A program made the position numbers and the translations under genes. A DNA stretch of 64,000 nt, from assembly GCA_011634665.1 (NCBI GenBank), contig WAEK01000016.1, positions 1,104,001 to 1,168,000 on the forward strand. The letters run 5' to 3'. The stretch's first letter is position 1, and each line of letters starts with the position of its first letter. Positions 1 to 11,934 of the stretch are shown here, one piece after another. The notes beneath the pieces are model-generated. The model saw only the letters and a list, made by a program, of their open reading frames with translations, was not told the origin of the DNA and did no database searches. This DNA comes from Mortierella sp. BCC40632. Lineage: Eukaryota > Mortierellomycota > Mortierellomycetes > Mortierellales > Mortierellaceae.

Positions 1-62
1 CAGTGGGATGATCCAAAAGAAAGCATGTCTGCATATGAGATAGAGGCAAGGGGAGGGGCAAG

Positions 63-97
<35 letters not shown>

Positions 98-813
98 GAT
101 AGCGATAGAGAAATATGGAGAGAGTAAAGTGATTGGGAGTTGAAAGAGAGAGAGAGAGAGAGAGTGAGAGAGTGAGAGGATGAAGATGAGAGAGTGAGAG
201 ATGGATGACTTGAATGAAGATCTCGTTCCACTTGTGAGGGATGAGAACGAGTGTACCGAGAGAAGAAAGGGGGAAAAGGGGGGAGGGACCCTCAACTGCT
301 TACTTGGTACCAGGTGCGGACAGACCACTCTTGTGCAGCTCGAGCCGAGAGAGAGAGTAAGAGAGAGAAAGAAAGAGAGAAAGAGGGAGAGAGAGAGAGA
401 GAGAAAGAGAGCGGAGATGGGCAAAGAGATGCAGTGAAGAGAAAAAAGACCTGGCAAATAAAAAGGGGGATAGTGGATGAGACCCAGTGGGTGGATGGAT
501 GGACTGAATGAATGAATGAGTGAATGAAAGAGTGGATTGGATTGGATTGGATGGATGCAAAAGAAAGAGGGCGATCAATCAGCCGCGCAACGTTAACGAG
601 ATGGCAAGGAGACAGATAAAGTGAGAAAGAAAGAAAGAGAGAGAGAAAGTGAGAGAAAGTGAAAGTGAGAGAGAGAGAGAAAAGGAGAAAGAGCGAGCGA
701 GTGAGTGAGTGAGTGAGTGAACGAGTTGAGTAGAAATTCTCAAAGGGGCGATTTCTCTCAAGAGAGGGGGAGCAGCTCGGTCACAGAGGAGAGCTTTTAG
801 ACGGGGCACTCTA

Positions 814-872
<59 letters not shown>

Positions 873-1018
873 TCTTCTTCTTTCTAACCCTCAATCTCTC
901 TTGAAGGCGGTGTACCTATTGGTGTGTGTTTGTGGATGTGCATTGTCCAGCTAGTTTGGTGCAAGAGTGCTCCGGCCCGCGGCTCACTGCGACCAGATAT
1001 TTCGCCACACGCTGCCTC

Positions 1019-1049
<31 letters not shown>

Positions 1050-4000
1050 CGACTGAATGATTACCCGTCGTGCCTGTGCCTGGCTCTGTGACCCTTTCAG
1101 GGTTTGTGCATTCATGCGACTGGTCAAAATGCCCAGTTGGCATGATGGACGCAACAGCCGGAACAAATATGTTCTGAATCTCCATTTCCAGCGCCCCTCT
1201 CTCACTCTTGAAAGACAACCCTGGCTGGTGAGGGACACCTTCACCAGCCCGAGCCAAGCAAACAGAGCATCATATATAAATATATATAAAAAAGCCTCGT
1301 TCTCTCTGTCTTGTCCGACCACATCTGCGGAGATATTGTGTGCTCTCTATTTTTACTCATCCTTGTCCACAAGCCCTATCCTCCATCGCAACGGCCGCTC
1401 TTTTGGTTCTTCTTCAGGGAAGGAATAAGTACTCTGCAAACTCTTCTAGATAAAAAAAAAAAAAAGAGGGTATTGCTCCGGCGGATTCAAAAAGGGCTGG
1501 GTTACTTGGAAATCGCTACGGTAGATGTAGGGGTAGAAGGGAGCGAGGGTATGTTCAACGGGAACGCTAACTTTGGGGTAGGGGTAGGGGGGTAGGGGAG
1601 GCTAGAGGGCTGTTGTCGATCCACTTTGACCAATACTTCTAGCACGCGAGTTGTCGTTGAGCGTCTGTTTGACCAAAGAAACATTTTCCGACAAGAATGA
1701 CGAATATGAGAGGCAAAAGGAAAGGCGTAGAGAAAGGCTAGAACCAAGAGTTAAATGGGCCATAGCGCGAGATAATGGTGCATCGCTCCGATAGTGTTTT
1801 CAAGACAGAAGGGCTGGGGGAGGATTCAGGGCTGTGCAATTGTGGTGGTTCACCATCGGACTACAAAGGAACAGAAAGAAACCCCTTCTGTTTTCTTTTC
1901 TTTGCTTCTAAAATAAGATCGTTGCGCAGGACATACTGGTTCTCAGTTGGACCATTTTTCCCTCAAATGTACAACCTCCGAGCCCACCCCTTTGAATGGT
2001 TCTTCAGCTCAAGGGAGCATTCTATGCGTGGAGTTCTCTATGCGTAAAGTAACGTGAACACGGCTTTGTGGTTCACCCGTGCGTGTGAAGACTTGGCGTT
2101 GTCTTGTCGATCGATGAGGATGGAGAAAATCACGTACGTACAGTATAGCTATCCAGACCACGTCCACCTTACAAGACATGGAACGCGACAGGAACTATCG
2201 ATTCTACACGTTTGAGCATAGGTCTGACTACGCGCTCTACAAAGACCTTTTCAACTCGCCGAAATTTGTGTCGTTGTTCTGGCAGTAACACTTCTCAGAT
2301 CTTTTTTTTTTTTTTTTTTTTTTGTTTGCTCCCATTTCCTTGAAACGTGAAAGTGTACCATGGGCTATACCATCGTATTAACCAAGCAATTGTGTAATAG
2401 ACATGATACGGGAGTCTACATAGGTTCAAACAAGGTGCTCTCACTACACAACGTGGAGAGGATGCACCTAGGAGAATTACGAAAGAGAAAAAAAAAAAAA
2501 AAAAAAAAAAAAGTTGACATGCAGAGGGGAGGAGGACAGGACAGTAGTCCAGCAAAGAAGGGCGTGAGAGAAGAGGCACGTTGTCAAGGTTGTCCCATAA
2601 GAGACTACAGAGTCAGTTAGAGTTAAGGCATGGTCTCGCAATGTTCGTGCGACATTGCAAAAGATGCGGACAAAGATTGCACCTGGACAGCGGGCCTAGC
2701 TCTTTTTGTTCTCGTCCTCGGACATCCTGTTTTCCAATAAAGGTACCCCTACTGCCAAACTACACAAATGACAGCATTTCGTGTGTCCAAGCTGTAGCTT
2801 CTGGGAATTCGCTTCTAGGCGAAGAGTTCCAGAGAGGTAGCTGGCTGCGTCTCTTTGACAACAGCGGTGTTTGTTGTCGAGAACCTCCGGCTTGACCCTC
2901 ATTTCTTAATGGTCTGGTATGTTGCACAACCCAGCAGCTGCCCGCATCCGCATAGAGTGCGGCTCTTTGTGTGTACAAGAGTGAAGGGGGCCAAAGTGCA
3001 TGAAGAGGACCAGGCTGGGGGTGGAAGAAGGAAGAGGAGAGCTCTCGATACCCATCCCAATGAGGACCATTGTCTAGGTCGAGTCGAAAGGTATGGTAAG
3101 AACCTGGCAAAGGTTCCAAAGGCAGTCCGCTCACTCCAAATCCTCTTGTTCTGCTTGCTTGCATTGCATTGCTTGAGCTCGAGTCTTCCTTTTTTTGTTT
3201 TTCCATCGCCACTCATTTCCTACTTTGCGATTTCTTCCGTATTCCTGGTCAGACTCATTGCCATCATCCTGTTCTCTTCCATCTCTCGTTCGTCATTGGG
3301 AGCGTACATCATCTCGCCATCCTGCGCGCATCCTTACCAAACCTCTTTTGGTTCTCCTTTCCATCTCCTGCTCGTCGACTGTCTCTCCCCCACCTTCGCT
3401 CCCCCAGTTACAAAAATTCGACGGGAGCAGTTCCAACCATACTCTGTTCGAGCTGGAAGAACACCAATCACATCCTTTACTTTTCGCTGCTCTTCTGTCA
3501 GGCACCAGCAACGACTTTGTCCTCGACCTCCACCTTGACCTCTACTTCAATCTCGACCACTTGACCCTGACTTTGGTATCAGCATTGCCATTGGCATTCG
3601 CAGCGACCCTGACGGCCCCGACGACCCCGACCTTCACACCGGCACACACATTGGCCCCGGAGCACACCTACACACACCCCTCAGTGTGGTGCTGCTAGCC
3701 TTGTTTCTCAACATCACCATCCTCATCCATCCAACGAAACGGTCGCTCCATCCTTCCTGCACGCCGTTCGCATCCCACTGTTTGCTCAGTCTCCTTGCCT
3801 CTTTGTTGTATGTTTGCGTGAGATCGAAAAGAGACTGAGTTTCATATATCCCCGAGAGTTTGTGTGCCAGACTGCAGACCCTCCCCCCTCCTGTATTCGG
3901 TTAGGGAGCCTCCCTACTCTCTTTTTACACTCCACCTGCATCTCTTCAACCTTTCTACCTTTCTACCTTTTCTCTCTCTCTCTAAAGAGATACCCTCGTT

Positions 4001-4304
4001 GCCAGGACGACCCCATCGACATAATACCCTTTTCTTTTCTCTCGAGCGGGTGTTGTTCCTCTCTCTTTTCCAAGAAAAGAGTACAAGTTTCTTTCACACA
4101 ATCGAAGCCCATACTTCCAGAAACTCTTTTTCATTTGCTCATTTCCCATCGATACATCTTCATCTTCACTCCTTGTATCTCTTCTCGTGCGACCTCAACA
4201 TTACATCCCGTACCACAACGGACCCAGCCTAGTAATCAGCAGACACAAAGAGTGAGAGAGAGAGAGAGAGAGAGTGAGAGAAGCAAAAAAATATAAAGTA
4301 AAAA
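1..4304. other. Intergenic, repeat-rich, 5' of the KCH gene
   Basis: No gene of a recognised family is visible here. The stretch holds GA/CT microsatellites (for example about 60-160, 345-415, 600-690 and a CT run about 816-870), A runs near 1020-1046 and 2489-2512, a T run near 2300-2323, and a G-rich repeat at 1575-1598. From about 3170 the plus strand becomes pyrimidine-rich. A short GA repeat (4254-4281) lies just before the KCH start codon, so the last several hundred bases are probably promoter and 5' UTR. Open frames here are low-complexity or lack family resemblance. Confidence 0.6.
816..870. repeat. CT dinucleotide microsatellite
   Basis: A nearly perfect CT run of about 27 units passes into a short CTT run. 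It lies in intergenic DNA. Confidence 0.9.
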
Positions 4305-6750
4305 ATGGGGGCTCAATGGAAGAGAGAAAAGGTTCAGGACCACAAGTTCGATTTCATCAATGTGGATGACTTTGTGGATAACAGTTGCTGGCGTCAGTTC
4401 CGGTACATGCTCGTCTTTGCAGCCATCATCCGAGGGATTCTCGTCTACTGTTCCGATATCTTCACAGCCGTCAACTTGTTGGCCAACCAGGACAGCAATT
4501 TCTTTATTCCCAAGAATGGATTCACGATTACGGAAGGAATGGATCTACCCTATGATGTTTACAAGTACCTGTTCTCGGGATGTATCATCCTTGGTTTCTT
4601 ATTGTTGGCGCTTGATATCCGGCGGGCAAGATTGACCATCAAATCAAGGGATATCTCGTATGCATTCACGTCTTTGATTGCGAGTCGATATTATTCTGTG
4701 CGATCGTACCCACATTATTGTTTCTTTGCTCAGATCAATAATTCGAAAAAAATGGTCGACAATATCGCCTTTTTCTGCTTTTTTACCTTTCGAAGTAAGT
4801 TCTGTTCTCCTGTTCAGCAAATGGATGAAGTGAAGCCTCTCTTTTTCTCTTCCCCGAGATTCCCAAGGGACCAAACCACCAACGTACATTTGCTCATGTT
4901 TATTTTTTTTTTCTTTACCTCCCAACTGGAACAAACTTTATTCGAGTTAGACTGGAAACGACTGCTATTGGCCGATGCACCTCGCCAGGTCATCAACGCG
5001 ACCATTCTCTACCAGACCTTTCACAACCACATCAACTTTAGGGATCCTATGAGTTTCTTTGAATGGGATACCATTTTGGGAAAGGGTCAGGTCTTTAAAA
5101 AGATCTCTTTGGGCGCTATGATCTTCACGGTTGCCATGTTTGCCTTTTCGTTGATCTCTTTCCTCAGTGCCGCCTTTCTCTACATCCCGCTTGTTTGTCA
5201 TATACGAGGCAATCTTAAAGAGTTTTGCTGCCACAAGATTGATAAGCGGTATGATAAAAACAAAAAAGACTTCTTTTCCTTTTCCGTTTATTCTATGTGA
5301 AGCCGATTCAAGACTCTAACAGTGAAAGGTTTTTCTTCTTCTTCATTTACCTTGTATACCCCAATGATCGAATAGAATTGCCGAGCTTCTTCTCAAAAAG
5401 CAAAAGATGCGTATTGAGGAGGCTGCTGCGTCTTCCAAGGAAATTAGATCAAAGGGTGATAGAACAAAGCAGCCAACTCTGCCTCAACTCGATCTCTTGG
5501 TGACCCCCGTCGTGCCCCCAGCTCGAATCAACACCTACAGCAAACCAGCACCCAAAGTACCTGGACCCTCCCGCGCACAATCTTCCAAAAGTACCGCCTA
5601 TCATCAACAACCAATTGTCAATGGAGATGGAGGAAATTATGGAGGCAACTACGGAAACAATTACGGGGGCAATCATGGCGGAAACTATGGAGCCAACTAT
5701 GGAACCGGTTATGCAGCAGGTTATGGAGAAGGTTATGGAGAAGGTTACGGAGAAGGTTACAATGGAGGCTATGGTGAGAATTACGGAGGCAATTATAGTG
5801 GCGATCAGGGCAACTACTATGGAAATCCTGCCCCTACAGCAACGAGACCCTACCAAAATCCAAGTCCTCAAGAGCCGGGATATACCCAAAACTATACCGC
5901 CGAGGACTACTTCCAGGCACAGCCATATTATGATACCTCAATGGCACAAGAGGATCCGAATGCCATTACAGCTGTTGGCCATCACGGAGTAGCGCCTGCA
6001 GGTGCACAGAATCCTTATGCAGAGCAAAGCTATTCAGCAGAGGATGTCTATGACCAGTATCATCAGTACCCAGCTGAAACTCAGCAATATCAGCAACAGC
6101 AAAACCTATACCAACAGCACGACTATGCAACTGTTCAACCCAAGTCAAGTCGAGAAATGTCTCGCGACTATCACCAACAACAACAAGAATACCCCTCTAC
6201 CCAACCCAAAACCAGTCGAGAAATGTCTCGCGACTATTTCCAACAACAGGCCAGTCGTCGTCAGAATCAACAGAGTCTGTCCAGTGGTAGCCTCAGCAAT
6301 GTCAATCTCAATAGTTCCAATTCTATTCCTAATCTTAATAATGCTTACAGAACAGGCTCACGACTGGCCAGGACACATGATGAGCAACCTCAAAGACCAG
6401 CGACTCCTCAAAGACCAGCAACTCCTCAAAATGGTCAGAGACCCTCTACACCTCAAAATGGTCAACGACCTGCGACGCCTCAAAATGGGACTGAGCATTC
6501 GAACCAATATCAATCATACCGACAACATCAACGTCATGCTAGTGGGAATGGAAGTCAAGCCTATTATGGAGGAAACTCTTCTACCACCCTGAATGACTAT
6601 TCGACAGGACAAAGAAGAGCAGGTTCACAACGGTCGGGTGTAGCATCCAATTGGCGTCAGAACAGCAACCATTCGACAGGGAATCTGACGCATGGAAGAG
6701 ACCGATACGGAGGAAGTGGTGGAGCAAGTAGAGGAGGATATTTCCAGTAG
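4305..6750 (+). CDS. KCH1: KCH-family low-affinity potassium channel with long disordered tail
   Basis: Plasma-membrane protein of the fungal Kch1/Prm6 family, which supports low-affinity K+ uptake and calcium influx during stress or mating. Three exons give 720 aa: 4305-4794, 4951-5248, 5376-6750. Introns are gtaagt...ttag and gtatga...atag. The start gives a family-like N-terminus (residues DHKFDFINVDDF follow within 25 aa). Hydrophobic segments lie near residues 35-57, 85-103 and 215-245, and the conserved block WKRLLLADAPRQVIN lies just after the first junction. Residues from about 265 to the end are a low-complexity tail: GNYGGNYG and GEGYGEGY repeats, Q-rich runs, two SREMSRDY copies and RPATPQ repeats. 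The tail is far longer than the channel core needs. Family assignment rests on remembered motifs. Convergent with the RCC2-like gene, 481 bp away. Confidence 0.8.
5635..5835 (+). repeat. In-frame Gly-Tyr repeat in the KCH tail
   Basis: Degenerate tandem codons encode GNYG and GEGY units, with three near-identical GEGY copies in a row near 5728-5760. The frame stays open, so this is a coding repeat of prion-like composition. Confidence 0.85.
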
Positions 6751-7231
6751 TTGAATAGTTTTTTTTTTTTTTTTTAGATTCCCGATATCTTCTTCTCCCT
6801 CCCATTCTTTATACTTTTCTTTTTGTATAGATCCTCGACATGATAACAACTACGTCTGTCTTTTGTTTTTTCTTCTCTTCTTTTTTTCTTTTCTTATTCA
6901 TATAGCCATAGAGCTTTAAAGTTATCTTTATTGGTGCGTGTAATTTTTTTTTGTTTACTTTTTTATTTTACTTCTTTTTCTTTTCTTTTTTTTTTATTTA
7001 TTTATTTATTTATTTTTTCCCTCGTTCCTGGATGGCTGTATTGTTTACTCTCTGTCTTTTCTTTTTACATACCAACCTAAGAATCCGAAGCCTCTTCCGA
7101 GTCTGGGTTCGCCTTGCTCTTTTTTGCGTTACCTATCCAAGGATGATAGAGAGGAAGGGGGAAGAGGAAAAAAAAAAAAAAAGTCAGTACAAGAAGAAAA
7201 AAAGATGTCAAGTTCTCTTTTGGTTTTTTCT
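6751..7231. terminator. Shared 3' flank of KCH and RCC2-like genes
   Basis: AT-rich spacer between two convergent genes, with T runs (6760-6775, 6945-7015) and an A run near 7170-7182. It probably holds both 3' UTRs and poly(A) sites. No other gene is visible. Confidence 0.5.
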
Positions 7232-8791
7232 TTAGCTAGCTTGCTCCCTCTTACCCTTCGAGGCCGGGGCCTTGCGCTTCTTGGTGGCATCCTTTCCTTC
7301 CTTAGGAGAAGGGGATTCGTCGCCTGCATCAAGTTGCTTTGTCTTGTTCTTTTCCTTGGCCAACGTGCAGCTCTGGCAGAACCAATCCACATCTGGCACA
7401 ACCTATTTCGTCATAAAGATTAAAAAAAAAAAAAAAAAGCGCCCCAGGTCGTTTTGTTAAAATCGTAGATAAGAGAGCTGCAATTCTTTTTTTTTTCTTT
7501 TTTTTCTTTTTTTCATTTTCTTCTTCTCTACTGTCCACAGGAATGGATTCTTTGATTACCTGAAGACGTGGAACGGTACACTTCAAATGGGTTCCAGAGT
7601 CACACTTGTCGCAGAGGAGCATGCTCTCCTCATCCTCAGCGCTAAGGCATTCAATGCAGTGCTCTTCCACATCCAACACAGGCCATTTGGGCAGATCCTG
7701 CAACTTTTCTTGACCAGGCTTGCACAGCAAAAGCGAATGACCCAATCCCGCAGCCACACTAGGAAAAGAAAGTATCAAAGTAAAATAATCTTTAACAGGC
7801 CGTTCCCATCTCTGAATACAAGCAAGGAAAGGAATGAGAGGCAAGGAGGAGGGTAAAAACTTACTTGAGCATCTGAAGTCCCTCCATGGGTCGAACCTTG
7901 TCTGGCTTGGTCGACGATCGAGGTTCGCCTTCACCATAACCGAGCTCACTGTGCAGAGCACCTTGCCCCCAGGCAATGGTGGACGCCTCCTGAGCTGGCA
8001 GCGCAAAGAGAGTCACACCACCTCCATTGATCTCCTTGAAGGCCCAGCCATTCAAATCATAGAGTGTTCGAGGGTACATCCAAGGAGCTCCTCCACCTCC
8101 GTCACCAGTCGTCTTCCACTTGCCCCACAACCAGAACTGGCTCTGACCTGTAAAATCAAATACCAAAGAGTAAAGTATCAAAAGAGCAGTGAGTGATCAC
8201 AAATCATGATCTACGAGTTCAGGTTTGAATGAAAAAGAGAGTTTTTCATGTTCTTACCATCGAGAGCCATGCTAAAGGTGCTACCGGCCGCAATTTTGGT
8301 GGCACGGGTAAACTTGCTGGTACCTGAGAATTGATCAATGGGCTGAGGGCTCCAGAGGTCCTCCTGTTTAGTATGACCAAGGCGTCCATAACCTCCAAAG
8401 CCCCAGCTGTAGACGACGCCTTCGTTGTCCAAGGCCAAGGTATGGTTGACACCGCACGCAACCTGCGTGATGACTTTGTCCTTCAATCCGACCACAAACA
8501 CTAAAGTGGTGTCCAAGAGCAGTATTGAAGATGATGAGTGGCAATCCTATACTTTCCAAGATTTTTTTTTTTTTTTTTTTTTTTTTGTCCAGTGTGTTGG
8601 AACCAAAAAGTAGATCTCTACCTGGGCTGGTCTGAGGAGCATGAACAAGACGGTTCGACTGCTGCAAGTATTGACCGTTTGTCTTGTTTCCAAGCTGAAA
8701 TCAATGTGAAAAAAAAAAAGCAGCCAAAGGGGGTTTCTTTCTACTTGTTAAAAAAGATCATAACAAGCAGCAGCAGCAGCAACAGCAACAG

Positions 8792-8858
<67 letters not shown>

Positions 8859-11800
8859 CGATGTTTCGGCACAACTGTTTCTTAATCAAGACCAAGAGTC
8901 TTGTTCGGTTACCTGGCCGTATTCGGGAGATCCAAACGCCCAGAGTTGTCCCTTCTCCGTAAGAACCATCGTGAACTCGGCACCACAAGCGGCAGCGACT
9001 GCCTTTTCTTTTCCAAAACCATTAATCAGAATGAATGAGTGATGCTCCTTCAGATTCTCTTGACCAAGCTAGAACCCAAAAAAAAAAAAAAAAAAAAGCA
9101 ACCAGAAAGACCAATGAAAAAGAAGATATGATTAGGTCATTGCAAAGAGCCAGGGGGGAGAAGTGCCAAGGGGCAGGAGATGCAATAGCCTCAATCTGGA
9201 GGTAATTTTTCTTCTTCTTTTCGCTCTCTAGTACCTGGCCCATCTTGTTATCGCCTGCGCCGTACACGGCTCCGTTCTCGGCAATCAAAATCGTGTGATG
9301 GCGTCCAACCTAAAAGACAAAAAAAAAAAAAAAAAAAAAAGTTAAATCTCATAAACCTGACAGCAGGAGTCAGACCCTCCCTCCCCACCATCACATTTGT
9401 CATCGGCCCGGGGGGTAGGGTATGAGATTCAATTTGCTCCGCAAGTAGAAATCATCGACATGAACCTCCAAAAAGGTACTAAAAGCAACCAACAAGTACT
9501 CTGTATAGGTACCAAAGACAACCCCCCATAGAAAGTAAAGAAAGAAGGAGGAAACCCCCCCCCCTCCTCCCATCAAAAACAGCAGTAGCAGTAGCAAGCA
9601 GCAAATACATACAGCAGCGTTCACAAACTTGACATTGGTCATCTTTTTGCCAATGGTAGTGTAGAGGGCGGGGACCTTGATTGGCAATGGGTGTGGGACA
9701 TTGTCTCCAACGCCGAGCTGTCCCTTTTCATTTCTGATGTCATCATAAAAAATAACAACAGACAACAGTGATAAGAAAGAGTGCGGGAAAATTAGATTTG
9801 GATTTTGATGGAGGGAAAAAAAAATATATATATATGAAAAGGTCTGGTATCGCCAATAAACCTTGATTCACAAAACTTACCGTCCAAGCACCCAAGCATC
9901 TCCATCGTCTATTATTATTATTATTATTTTCCAGATTCATGAACATAAAATAGAGACATGAGTATGACTCGGCGCAAGTAGATTCATCCTATACAAATTT
10001 CGGTAGGGAATTAGGGAGGGAGGGAGGGAAGGAAAGGGAGGGGAGGGGCTTTTACCTGTGATAAAGACACTATGAGCAGCCGTAGGTCCAGTGATGGCTT
10101 TCACAATCCTATCATTTTTAAAGAAGACGAATCCGTCCCCCAGTTCCATCAGATTGGATACCACAAAGTTTGGAAAATTTTCAAGAACATTCTTTGCATG
10201 GAAAAACAGCTTCTTCTTCTACTTCTTCTTCTTCTTCTTCTTCTTCGTTGAACCTTACTTCAGATCTGCAAACTCGCGAATGACATGGAATGTCTCGAGA
10301 AGTGGGCTGTCACAAAAGAATAGCGAAAATGGAAAAGAAAGGATAATATGAGTGCCAACCATATTAGTTTGGGGGGGGGAGGGAGGGAGGGAGGGAGGGT
10401 TTTGCATCGGAGCATTAAAAAAAAAAAAAAATAGTAGTCTATTTGTTCAAAAACCCTTCGAGATCGACGTTTGAAATTGTACCATGCAAGAGAAGAGCAG
10501 AAGAAAAAAATAATAATAATCAAGAATACATGCCCATGGCTATTTTATAAAAAAAATGTACACAAAAAAAAAAAACTTACAGAATCTCACGCGTCTCGCC
10601 TGGCTTGGGTTTTCGACCGATCATATCCCAATCTAGTATTGATAATTGCACATGATATTCAGCATAAAATGGACAGAGAAATTTAGGGAGGAAGGAGAAG
10701 AAGGGAGAAGGAGGGGGAGGGAGAGAGAGAGGAGAGAGAGGAGAGAGTGAAAAGCCAAAAATTGACAGAGAAACCGATATTGGGATTAGAAACTTACCGA
10801 CGGATCCTGCGATGAGGACTTTGCCTAATTGGATCAAGTTGTATTTTGCAGAAAAAAAAAAAAAATTAGCCAAACAAGAATATCTCTGTTAGGTAGGTCT
10901 GCAATCAAAAACCAAGCCAATCGAAATCTGGATAGTTTGGTCCACAAGTCGATAAGAGGAAGGCAAGCAGAATGTGAAAAAAAAAAAAAAAAGAAAAAGA
11001 AAAAGAAAAGAAAGAAGAGAAAAGAAAGAAAATCAAGGGTGGGGGTCAAGAAGAAGTAGACTTGCGCCAAATAAAGGGTTTGAAAATGTGCACATGGACA
11101 TAAACATGAGACTCGGTTTTTTTTAGTTTCCACGACACATTGTTGGCTCGCAAAAAAAAAAAAAAATGTGCGATGCTGTGTCCCAGCATGCAGGCTGGCA
11201 GCAAAGAGAGCCAGAGAATAATGGACATGTTGCGACGGGCCGATCACTCTGTCTCCCCCTCCTCTCGTGTGTTCAATGTATATGGTCCGTGTGTGCATAT
11301 GTACGCGCTGTGTGCAAAAGCGAGCCCTAATGCGCATTTTTGCCAACTGTTTTATAGAACGATCGTGCGTGTTCTCCTGTGATAGTGAAATAAATCTATG
11401 ATAGAACACCGTCTCCGCGTTGACGCGTCTGACTAGCCAGGAAGAAAAAAGAAAAAAATAACCTTTCGCGTTTCCTCAAGATTTGAGCAAGCGCGTTGAG
11501 AAATTAAGCTGTCAAGTCCAGAACCAAATGGGGGTTTCTCACTGTCTCTATTGTAGGGACAGGTGTGGTACTGTATGAAGACAGTATCCCGTCCAAAGAC
11601 CTGAATGGCCAAGGCACTGGATAAGCCAATCCAGGGGAGAGACACCTGCATGCAACGAGAGAGGGAGGGCTCGGGTGCAGAGCAGCCTGCCTCACGGCCC
11701 CCTCTACTGGCTGTGTCACTAAGGTGATGCTGGAGCATTCAGGGCAGACTTGAAGTCTGGTCGAAGGTTCATCTGCCCCACAGGATGGAGAGGAATCGGG

Positions 11801-11934
11801 GTGAGGGATGACCCAGATGCAACACGGAGGATGCAGATGGAGAGAGAATGTGTGTGTGTGTGAGAGAAAGAGAGAGGCAAAAGGAGATGAAGCTTACCCC
11901 AGACAGGCTGGTCAGCGACGGACGATGTTGTCAT
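7232..11934 (-). CDS. RCC2: RCC2-like RCC1-repeat protein with C-terminal PHD finger
   Basis: Seven-bladed RCC1-type propeller most like RCC2/TD-60, a chromatin and centromere-associated regulator. Exons in transcript order: 11934-11898, 10824-10798, 10632-10581, 10306-10259, 10191-10056, 9908-9881, 9733-9613, 9309-9235, 9068-8913, 8694-8622, 8500-8258, 8147-7865, 7758-7560, 7402-7232, about 549 aa. RCC2 hallmarks include DWDMIGRK, GRNEKGQLG, NKMGQ, CGAEFTMVL, SPEYGQLGN and SWGFGGYGRLGH. After the last blade the two final exons encode a C4HC3 PHD finger (C-x2-C-x11-C-x2-C-x4-H-x2-C-x14-C-x2-C) and a Lys-rich basic tail ending KGKREQAS. PHD fingers usually read histone H3 tails; animal RCC2 lacks one. 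The exon 4 to exon 5 junction does not close in frame with the strongest splice sites (phase 2 into phase 0); a weaker donor inside exon 4 after CAT would fit. Confidence 0.85.
8794..8855. repeat. GA microsatellite in an RCC2 intron
   Basis: About 30 GA units next to a short CAG/CAA stretch (8767-8793), inside the intron between exons ending 8913 and beginning 8694. Confidence 0.9.
10371..10399 (+). repeat. G-tract (GGGA) repeat in RCC2 intron 3
   Basis: Nine Gs followed by five GGG blocks separated by single A. It fits a G-quadruplex motif on the plus strand, which is the template strand of the RCC2-like gene. Confidence 0.85.

Noticed and set aside
20..720. Long Arg/Glu- and Ser/Leu-rich open frames
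   Set aside because: They are produced by GA/CT microsatellites, which are stop-free in several frames, and have no family features.
4644..4934. Minus-strand and read-through frames across the KCH introns
   Set aside because: They are shadows of the spliced KCH gene. The junction residues WKRLLL and RIAELL fit the family only after intron removal.
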